Below are positions 23,899 through 29,822 of a DNA stretch of 29,822 nt, one piece after another. The DNA is from CAZCWX01 sp964502465 (lineage in GTDB: Bacteria > Desulfobacterota > Binatia > Bin18), in NCBI GenBank assembly GCA_964502465.1, contig CAZCWX010000646.1:1-29822 (forward strand), written 5' to 3'. A model generated the notes under the pieces. It was given only the letters and a program-made list of their open reading frames with translations. It did no database searches and was not told where the DNA came from. The position numbers and the translations under genes are program-made. Each line of letters begins with the position of its first letter. Within the stretch, counting starts at the first letter, position 1.

Positions 23899-26367
23899 TT
23901 AGGGAGGAGGAAGCACAGTCCTTACCTGATAACTACGACCGTCGCTCTTGACCAGAACCGTTCCTGCCAGATCAGTTCTGAGCGTGAGGCTGCCCTGGGC
24001 TGCGTACCGTTGCATGACTTCTGGAGCTGGGAAACGATAACGATTGTAGGAGCCGAGAGACATGACCGCTAGGTGCGGTGACACGGCTTCAACGAACGCG
24101 AGAGTGCTGGAGGTGCGGCTGCCATGGTGTGGCACTTTGACAATCTCACTCGCCAAGGTGTGATGAGTTGCAAGAATCGTCTGTTCCCCCTGAGCTTCAA
24201 TATCGCCGGTAAATACGATATCAACTGTGCCATGACTCAGACGCAGCACCAGGGACGCATTATTGGGACCGAGTCCAAACGATTGGCAAGGCGGGTGGAG
24301 AATTTGTACGCGAATTCCGGCGATGGTCGTTTCTGGAGTCTCACGACACAAGACTCGTTTGGTGACGCCGTGCTTGCTGAGTGCTGCCTCTAATTGGGCG
24401 AATCGTTCACTCGAGGAGCGTTCGCCATTCCACCAAAATTCGCGGACAGAAAAATGCTCAGCAAGAAAGATCAGCCCGCCATAGTGATCGAGTTGCGGAT
24501 GACTCAGGACGAGAATATCAACCCGGCTAATTTTCTGGCTCCAGAGAAACGGTGCCAGAATTGCCTCACCAGCATCAAAACTTTCGCTCGCGAACCCGCC
24601 ACCGTCGATCACCATAACTCGAGAACCAGGAAACTCAACCACTGCGGCATCTCCTTGACCAACATCGAGAAACCACACTCGCAGGTCACGGTGAAAGTGG
24701 CGGTGCCAGATCCACACGGCGCTATCAATCAATAGGAGGGTGAGGCAAAGCAGAGGCAGGTATCTGAGCGTGGAAGTGCGAAAGCGTGAGACCGGTAAAA
24801 ACAGACAGGCGAGTAGGCCGTATAATAAGATCAGTTCAAGAAAGGTTGGTGTCACAACATCAAAGGCAGCATAGGGCCATGCTGCTATCCAGCTCACAAA
24901 CCAGGCTCCTATTTGTGTCACCACACCGGCGCATAATAATGCGAGCGTGGCCAAACCAGTATGAAGAAAAGTAAGGCCGGCAGCGATCAAACCAAGAATG
25001 ACTGCTGCACTTCCCAAAAGTGGGACCGCAAAGAGATTCGCCAAGAGTCCGGCCAGAGCTACCTGATTGAAATGTGCTGCTGTGATGGGAGCAGTCCCTA
25101 AGAGAGCGCACGTTGAAATCATGATGTAGGTAGCTCCCCAAAGAAGCGCTCGTTCATATCGTGGATGAAGCGTGAACAACCTACGCTCTCGTAGCCGTGT
25201 CCACCACGCCGAAAATCGTTCCATGCCAAGAAAGATCGCCAGCATCGCCAGAAAGGAGAGCTGGAACGAAATATCCAGCACAGCACCTGGCCAGCATAGA
25301 GAGATGAAGAGCGCTGCTAGAGCAAGACTACGATAGACCTCATCTTGACGATCAAGCAGGATCGCTAGCAGATAAACAAGGACCATGACCACGGCGCGCC
25401 AGGTGGCGACGCTGCCGCCAGCGAGGCCTGCATAGAATAGCACGGGGGGGATGGTCAGCAGTGCTGCAAGTTTGGGTACACTACACGCAAGAAGCAGATA
25501 GCGACTGCGGCTGAGAAGCCACCACCAGGCACCATACGCTGCGACTGCCACGAGGCCAATATGCAAACCTGAGATAGCTAACACATGCGCGACCCCTGCG
25601 CGTGAAAAGGTTGCACGCAGGTTTTTGCCAAGACCACCGGTATCGCCAATGATCAGGGCACGCAGAATGGCTGCAGTCTGAGCGTCGAGGTGGTCGTTAA
25701 AAAATGTCCTGATTGTGCGTCGGGCCTGCTCTATCCGCCCGCGGAGGAAACGCTCCTGCTTGCCAAGGTGCTCGATATTTTTATCGTCCCAGAGAAACGC
25801 AGAGAGATAAATGCCTTGCCGTGCCAAATAGCTTTCATAGTCGAAGCTGCCCGGTGTGGAGAAATTGCGCGGAGTGCGCAGCCGGAGGGGTAGGCGTAGC
25901 ACGTCACCATAACGCCAGGAATGGGAAAGGGAACGCACAGTCAGCTGGATTTTTCCGGTAGCTGGCCGCGGCGTACCTTCCTGCCACACCTGGAGTGCCT
26001 CCAGATATACGCGTGCCCGATGTGGGAATTGTTCAGGTTCGCGGAAGAGCCACCCTTCAATAATGACTTGCTGAGGAAGCGTAAGATGGCGAAGGTGCTC
26101 GGGTGGCAGACGGGGGTCAAGAACACGCTGTAACGCCACGTTCGCTACAGAAAAAACCAGGAGCAGGCAACCGACAAGAACTGCTAATCTCGCGCCGCCA
26201 CCAACCCCAAGAATGAGGGTGAGTACAGCAAACCCACTAAGCCATAGCGGCGAGGCCACGTGCCATCCCCACACAACGCATGCCTGACCAAGGAGATACG
26301 TAAGCGCGAGGGTAATCAAAAGGGAGCGGTAGAGTGGCTCTACAATTGGACGAAGAGCGTGTTTCAT
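23899..26367 (-). CDS. comEC: ComEC/Rec2 competence DNA channel protein
   Basis: This 822-residue inner-membrane protein of the ComEC/Rec2 family carries one strand of transforming DNA into the cytoplasm. An N-terminal DUF4131-like region with membrane helices and an OB-type soluble part (residues 1-190) is followed by the competence domain with HVLAISGLHIGLVA and about eight helices. The C-terminal metallo-beta-lactamase-like domain has FLDVGQGDAAVVEF, SHPQLDHYGGL and VKVPHHGSRTSS. The usual HxDxDH motif reads H-P-Q-L-D-H, with Gln in the second metal position. The ATG at 26367 has AAGGAAG upstream; an ATG six codons earlier does not. It lies 52 nt downstream of uvrC on the same strand. Confidence 0.94.
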   Translation of the reverse strand: MKHALRPIVEPLYRSLLITLALTYLLGQACVVWGWHVASPLWLSGFAVLTLILGVGGGARLAVLVGCLLLVFSVANVALQRVLDPRLPPEHLRHLTLPQQVIIEGWLFREPEQFPHRARVYLEALQVWQEGTPRPATGKIQLTVRSLSHSWRYGDVLRLPLRLRTPRNFSTPGSFDYESYLARQGIYLSAFLWDDKNIEHLGKQERFLRGRIEQARRTIRTFFNDHLDAQTAAILRALIIGDTGGLGKNLRATFSRAGVAHVLAISGLHIGLVAVAAYGAWWWLLSRSRYLLLACSVPKLAALLTIPPVLFYAGLAGGSVATWRAVVMVLVYLLAILLDRQDEVYRSLALAALFISLCWPGAVLDISFQLSFLAMLAIFLGMERFSAWWTRLRERRLFTLHPRYERALLWGATYIMISTCALLGTAPITAAHFNQVALAGLLANLFAVPLLGSAAVILGLIAAGLTFLHTGLATLALLCAGVVTQIGAWFVSWIAAWPYAAFDVVTPTFLELILLYGLLACLFLPVSRFRTSTLRYLPLLCLTLLLIDSAVWIWHRHFHRDLRVWFLDVGQGDAAVVEFPGSRVMVIDGGGFASESFDAGEAILAPFLWSQKISRVDILVLSHPQLDHYGGLIFLAEHFSVREFWWNGERSSSERFAQLEAALSKHGVTKRVLCRETPETTIAGIRVQILHPPCQSFGLGPNNASLVLRLSHGTVDIVFTGDIEAQGEQTILATHHTLASEIVKVPHHGSRTSSTLAFVEAVSPHLAVMSLGSYNRYRFPAPEVMQRYAAQGSLTLRTDLAGTVLVKSDGRSYQVRTVLPPP

Positions 26368-26419
26368 AGTACCGCTTCCTTCCATCCATAAACTCAGAAA
26401 CGGTGTGTTGCCCTGCCTT

Positions 26420-28306
26420 TCAGTTGTGCGGTTGGCCTACCAGGTGTTGGCGAATTGCTTCTGCCATCGCTGGTGTTATACCGGGAACCTGAATCAATTC
26501 GTCGGTCGTTGCTTCACGGATCCTTTTCACGCTGCCAAAATGACGTAACAGCATCTTCCGTCGGGCCAGACCAATGCCTGGCACTGTATCAAGAGAAGAA
26601 CTCAGCCGCTCTTTCGCGCGAAGCTGGCGATGATAGGAAATCGCAAACCGGTGTGCTTCATCTCGTACCCGCTGTAAGAGAAAGAGCGCTGTGGAGTGAG
26701 GTTTGAGCACAATGGGGTTCTTGCGACCGGGGAGAAAAACACGTTCGGCAGAATGGGCAACCTCTTCAGCAAACGGGTCTCGCTCGGTACGCATCTTCGC
26801 CAGGCTAATCAAGTCGACCTCGGTGATGCCTAGTTCCTTCAAAACCTCGACTGCTACCCCCAGTTGTCCTTTCCCACCATCAACCATGAGCAGGTCGGGT
26901 AAGTCTTTCTCCTCAAGGGCACGACGATAGCGACGGATGAGTACTTCGTACATCATGGCGAAGTCATCCGCTCCCTCTACCGTTTTGATACGAAAACGAC
27001 GGTAGCGGTTCTTGTCTGGTTCACCTTCATCGAACACCACCATCGAGCCAACTGCCAGGTTCCCCTGAATATTCGAGATATCAAAGCACTCGATGCGCTT
27101 CGGCGCATTGCGTAAGTGAAGAGCACGGCGGAGGAGGTCAAAAGTTTTCTCTCTCTGTGCAGCATTGCGCCTTTTCTCCACGAAACTCTGACGAGCATTC
27201 TCCTGGGCCATCTCAACCAATCGCACTTTGTCTCCACGTTGTGGGCACAGGAGGGCCACTTTCTTCCCTTTGCGCTCAGTCAAAATCTCTTCTCGTACAG
27301 TCATGTCTTCTAAAGAGATAGGGAGCAGCACTTCATCGGGCACAAATCGATTGCCCTGGTAAAACTGCGTCAAGAGTTCAGCCAGCATGGTTTCGTCGGG
27401 AAACTCGTTATCTTCGAGACTGTATCCTTGGTTCCCTACCAACTTCCCGGCGCGGACAAGGAGCACTTGTGCTTCAATCACTCCCCCTTCACGGTAAAAA
27501 CCAAAGATATCCTGGTCATTTCCTAAAGGGAGCGCGACCTGTTGCTTTTCAGCAGTCTGGGTAATCGCACGGATCTGGTCACGAAGCCGCGCCGCTTCTT
27601 CGAAACGCAGAGCCTCGGCGGATTCGTGCATGTGCCCAGTGAGTTGATCCATCAACTCGGTATTCTTGCCTTCAAGGAGTAACAGGGCGTTCCTCAGTTG
27701 GTGTTGATACTCACTTGGCTCGACAGGGAGCGCGCATGGACCTAAGCAGCGCTTGATCTGGTACTCAAGACATGGCCGGGTGCGGTTACGAAAAATCATG
27801 TCCGAACAGGTACGTAAGGGAAACACTTTGCGGATAATTTCCAGGGTCTCTTGCACAGCGGTGCTCGAGTGAAAAGGGCCAAGGTATTTGCTGCCATCTT
27901 TAATGACCTGACGTGTCAGCAACAAACGGGGCCAGGGATCTTGGACAGTAACCTTGACATGCCAGTAGGTCTTATCGTCTTTGAGGCGAATATTGTAGCG
28001 TGGCCAGTACTGCTTGATCAGCGTGTTTTCAAGGAGGAGGGCTTCTTTTTCATTCCTTGTGACAAGGACCTCAACATCAGCAAGCTGTGAGAGAAGAAAA
28101 CGAATTTGTACCCGACCATCGCCGCCGCGGGCATACTGTCGCACGCGGGCCCGCAAGCTCTTCGCTTTGCCAATATAAATCACCTCGCCCTCTTTGTCCT
28201 TAAAAAGGTAGACGCCAGGACTAAGCGGCAAGGTAGACAATTTGGCTTCAAGCGCAAGAGGAGACGAATGGGGTTCCTCAAGAGTAATATCCACAACGTC
28301 TAACAT
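26420..28306 (-). CDS. uvrC: UvrABC excision nuclease subunit C
   Basis: This 628-residue nucleotide excision repair nuclease makes both incisions around a lesion held by UvrB. The GIY-YIG domain is at residues 25-105 (GVYLFKDKEGEVIYIGKAKSL). The UVR motif that binds UvrB lies at about 210-240 (ALRFEEAARLRDQI). The RNase H-like second nuclease domain contains ECFDISNIQG and LLMVDGGKGQL. A C-terminal double HhH DNA-binding domain reads LDTVPGIGLARRKMLLRHFG and VPGITPAMAEAI. Length is normal for the family. GAGAG precedes the ATG. comEC follows on the same strand. Confidence 0.97.
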   Translation of the reverse strand: MLDVVDITLEEPHSSPLALEAKLSTLPLSPGVYLFKDKEGEVIYIGKAKSLRARVRQYARGGDGRVQIRFLLSQLADVEVLVTRNEKEALLLENTLIKQYWPRYNIRLKDDKTYWHVKVTVQDPWPRLLLTRQVIKDGSKYLGPFHSSTAVQETLEIIRKVFPLRTCSDMIFRNRTRPCLEYQIKRCLGPCALPVEPSEYQHQLRNALLLLEGKNTELMDQLTGHMHESAEALRFEEAARLRDQIRAITQTAEKQQVALPLGNDQDIFGFYREGGVIEAQVLLVRAGKLVGNQGYSLEDNEFPDETMLAELLTQFYQGNRFVPDEVLLPISLEDMTVREEILTERKGKKVALLCPQRGDKVRLVEMAQENARQSFVEKRRNAAQREKTFDLLRRALHLRNAPKRIECFDISNIQGNLAVGSMVVFDEGEPDKNRYRRFRIKTVEGADDFAMMYEVLIRRYRRALEEKDLPDLLMVDGGKGQLGVAVEVLKELGITEVDLISLAKMRTERDPFAEEVAHSAERVFLPGRKNPIVLKPHSTALFLLQRVRDEAHRFAISYHRQLRAKERLSSSLDTVPGIGLARRKMLLRHFGSVKRIREATTDELIQVPGITPAMAEAIRQHLVGQPHN

Positions 28307-28462
28307 ATCACTCTCGCTGGCGATTGTCCCAGACCAGATCCCACTGTGAATTTGCCCTGCTTTTCGTGCGGAGTTGACAATGCTATGAGAGCACGAGAAA
28401 AAAGAAGGTCTCTGTTACTTGTTACAAGATAAAAGGCAATCCAGAAGAAACGGAGGACAATG

Positions 28463-28753
28463 ATGAAAAGTTGGCAGGTATTCGGGGGAGGGGCTTTGCT
28501 GGTAGGGCTGCTACTGTTTGCCGGCTGTGAACAGGAGAAAGAGCCGCCGAAGCCACCCCCGCCCGATCCACTAACTGCGTGTCGCAATGAGTGTAAAAAC
28601 ACCTCAGAGAAGATGTTCAAAGAGTGCAGCGATAAACTGACCGCTGAAGGAGCGTTTGACCGACTGACCGAGTGTAATACCCAAGCCGATGATTACTCGA
28701 AGAAATGCCGGGCTGAGTGTGATGAGAAGCATGTTGCCCAAAAGCAGGAATAG
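28463..28753 (+). CDS. Small Cys-rich lipoprotein with mirror-symmetric cysteine pattern
   Basis: This 96-residue protein has a lipoprotein signal (a hydrophobic run ending in LLLFAGC), so it is probably anchored by its lipidated cysteine. After a Pro/Lys-rich linker the helical body carries six cysteines spaced C-x3-C-x10-C-x15-C-x10-C-x3-C, symmetric about its centre. This resembles the layout of twin-Cx3C helical-hairpin proteins and suggests three disulfides clamping two antiparallel helices. I do not recognise a named family. GGAGG lies 6 nt before the ATG at 28463 (an ATG directly before it is also in frame). The gene is divergent from uvrC and followed closely by the 28810 gene. Confidence 0.75.
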   Translation: MKSWQVFGGGALLVGLLLFAGCEQEKEPPKPPPPDPLTACRNECKNTSEKMFKECSDKLTAEGAFDRLTECNTQADDYSKKCRAECDEKHVAQKQE

Positions 28754-28809
28754 GAAAGGCACTGAGGACAACGTCAGGGAAAAGCTTTTCTCGAGTGGTA
28801 GGAAGAACG

Positions 28810-29145
28810 ATGAAGATCCTTCGTCGCGAAGAACTCTGGATCCACACTCATTTTCTTACCGACTGCGTCAGCCTGCCTGCATTTCGCATGCGCGAAATCG
28901 TGAAAGCCATGATTCCCTTTCTGAAAGGGTTAGGAATCGTTTATAGCATACATTTCACGCAAGTCCGAGACGAGCGCACATGTCGTATCGTGCTTGAATG
29001 TATCCCTTTTCCCCGCACACTTGACCAGATTCAACACAAGTTGCAGGATGTTGTCCACAACATTCCTGCTCGTCCATCAGTGACCAAGGTGGTTGCTGAA
29101 GAAAGGCGAACGACTTTCCCCATCTCTTCGGATCGAGCCTCGTAA
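28810..29145 (+). CDS. Hypothetical protein, 111 residues
   Basis: I cannot assign this protein to a family. It is soluble, with no signal peptide or membrane segment. The sequence alternates helical (FRMREIVKAMIPFLKGLGIV) and strand-like (YSIHFTQVR, CRIVLECIPF) segments, which would suit a small alpha/beta fold of the ACT/ferredoxin-like type. AGGA lies about 6 nt before the ATG at 28810; a GTG at 28795 is also in frame. It begins 56 nt after the Cys-rich lipoprotein and ends at a strong hairpin terminator, so the two probably form a short operon. Confidence 0.6.
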   Translation: MKILRREELWIHTHFLTDCVSLPAFRMREIVKAMIPFLKGLGIVYSIHFTQVRDERTCRIVLECIPFPRTLDQIQHKLQDVVHNIPARPSVTKVVAEERRTTFPISSDRAS

Positions 29146-29147
29146 AG

Positions 29148-29190
29148 AACCAAGGGCAGCCCCTTCAGCTGCCCTTGGTTGCTTGTCTTT
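29148..29190. terminator. Bidirectional intrinsic terminator
   Basis: AACCAAGGGCAGC (29148-29160) and GCTGCCCTTGGTT (29168-29180) form a perfect 13-bp stem with a 7-nt loop. A T-rich run (GTCTTTTTGC) follows on the plus strand and a shorter one on the minus strand. It lies between the convergent 28810 and ComEA-like genes. Confidence 0.85.
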
Positions 29191-29197
29191 TTGCTTG

Positions 29198-29503
29198 TTA
29201 TTGACCGGTGTTGATCTGATCGCCAACAGTCACTTTGTCCTTCAGTTGTTCCATAGTCTTCTCGCCAATGCCAGGAACCTTTTCGAGGTCGCCAACCGTA
29301 GTAAACCCTCCCATTTTCTGGCGATATTCGATAATCGCATCCGCTTTTGCCGGGCCAATCCCAGGAAGCCCTTCCAATGCGGCCTTGTCAGCCGTGTTGA
29401 TATTGACTGTCGTGCCCTCGTGCTGATCTCCCCAGACCGCTGTTCCTCCTAGAAGGCCCAAGACGAGCACACTCGTTACCAAACCTTTGACAAAACGCCT
29501 CAT
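29198..29503 (-). CDS. Exported ComEA-like helix-hairpin-helix protein
   Basis: This 101-residue protein has an N-terminal signal peptide/anchor (MRRFVKGLVTSVLVLGLLGG) and a ComEA-type domain of two HhH motifs: VNINTADKAALEGLPGIGPAKADAII and FTTVGDLEKVPGIGEKTMEQL. Such domains bind double-stranded DNA in the periplasm and pass it to ComEC. Many bacteria have short single-domain versions whose role in transformation is untested. The ATG at 29503 has an almost perfect AAAGGAGGG ribosome site. comEC lies 3 kb away on the same strand, separated by uvrC and the lipoprotein pair. Confidence 0.9.
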   Translation of the reverse strand: MRRFVKGLVTSVLVLGLLGGTAVWGDQHEGTTVNINTADKAALEGLPGIGPAKADAIIEYRQKMGGFTTVGDLEKVPGIGEKTMEQLKDKVTVGDQINTGQ

Positions 29504-29571
29504 AGTTGTCCCTCCTTTTTGGGATTTTGAGGATTGGATATCTTTTCTTCTTTGCTCCTTTTCCTGGCTCT

Positions 29572-29600
29572 TTGTCAAGAGAAGCGAGAAAATATATGCT
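29572..29600 (+). promoter_or_regulatory. Candidate promoter of the ferredoxin gene
   Basis: TTGTCA (29572-29577) and TATGCT (29595-29600) are separated by exactly 17 bp. The leader then contains an inverted repeat CGTGCC/GGCACG (29657-29674) before the ribosome site GAGGAG. Confidence 0.4.
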
Positions 29601-29697
29601 CTCGTTGACCACCTTTGGTAAACGCGCTAGATGAAACCGTGAAATACTTTAGGCCACGTGCCGTTAGTGGCACGGAGGTTGAGGAGACGTTTTTGCT

Positions 29698-29822
29698 ATG
29701 GCCACGATGATCACGAGCGAGTGTATTAACTGCGGGGCGTGTGAACCTGAGTGCCCCAACACTGCCATCTATCAGGGGGGGGTAGAGTGGGACCTCAATG
29801 GCGTCACTCATCCGCCACTCGC
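29698..29822 (+). CDS. 4Fe-4S dicluster-type ferredoxin, 3' truncated by window edge
   Basis: Only the first 41 codons are visible. The protein begins MATMITSECINCGACEPECP, giving the C-x2-C-x2-C-x3-C-P motif of a [4Fe-4S] cluster, followed by NTAIYQGGVEWDLNG. The sequence is like YfhL-type small ferredoxins, in which a second cluster motif follows beyond this window. No stop codon is reached before 29822. GAGGAG lies about 11 nt upstream of the ATG. Its electron-transfer partner cannot be told from this window. Confidence 0.85.
   Translation, partial: MATMITSECINCGACEPECPNTAIYQGGVEWDLNGVTHPPL

Noticed and set aside
28374..28402. TTGACA as -35 of the lipoprotein gene
   Set aside because: No acceptable -10 box is found 16-18 bp downstream.

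Overview
The window is chromosomal DNA from a bacterium. Core housekeeping genes are interleaved with a regulatory/type IV pilus island, and there are no phage genes, insertion sequences, rRNA or CRISPR arrays. The gene order M50 site-2 protease - trpS - scpA - scpB - rluB is the one I know from Deltaproteobacteria (Geobacter-like). Palindromic intergenic repeats, single-domain response regulators and a FliA/WhiG-type sigma factor also fit an uncultured deltaproteobacterium-like lineage. That assignment is an inference from gene order and protein style; no rRNA is present to test it.

Layout. 1-233: palindromic repeats. 234-3737 (minus): a Tat-exported class V aminotransferase, a small Cys-containing protein and an atypical Nramp-family transporter. 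3838-7810 (plus): M50 protease, TrpRS with an Fe-S-type cysteine motif, ScpA, ScpB and RluB, closely packed and partly overlapping. 7868-8063: initiator tRNA-Met with a candidate promoter, an upstream terminator-like hairpin and a downstream terminator. 8108-10327 (plus): DUF3047 protein, Uma2 nuclease-fold protein and protein-L-isoaspartate methyltransferase. 10269-10604 (minus): a DnaJ-like zinc-finger/C-terminal fragment interrupted by one in-frame TGA. 10672-12816 (plus): uvrB. 12817-13094: repeats.

13095-17817 (minus): aspS, hisS, a stand-alone receiver protein and a sigma-54 activator lacking its own receiver. A 0.8-kb gene-free regulatory stretch then separates this block from a plus-strand regulatory island (18635-23866). 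The island holds another stand-alone receiver, a FliA/WhiG-type sigma factor, a receiver-PilB/GspE ATPase fusion and a receiver-GGDEF diguanylate cyclase. comEC and uvrC follow on the minus strand. After them come a small Cys-rich lipoprotein, an unrecognised 111-residue protein, an exported ComEA-like HhH protein (minus) and the start of a 4Fe-4S ferredoxin that runs off the right edge.

How the genes work together. The most distinctive content is 16324-23866. Four receiver domains (two stand-alone, one fused to a type IV pilus/type II secretion assembly ATPase, one fused to a c-di-GMP synthase) sit with a sigma-54 activator and an alternative sigma factor, and no histidine kinase is present. 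With comEC and a ComEA-like protein nearby, this may be a phosphorelay/c-di-GMP control point for pili, secretion or DNA uptake. That functional link is inference. Other points worth a look are the DnaJ-like reading frame with its internal TGA, the mirror-symmetric cysteine pattern of the 28463 lipoprotein, a 17-nt direct repeat and a promoter-proximal palindrome in the 0.8-kb gap, and the long scpB/rluB overlap.
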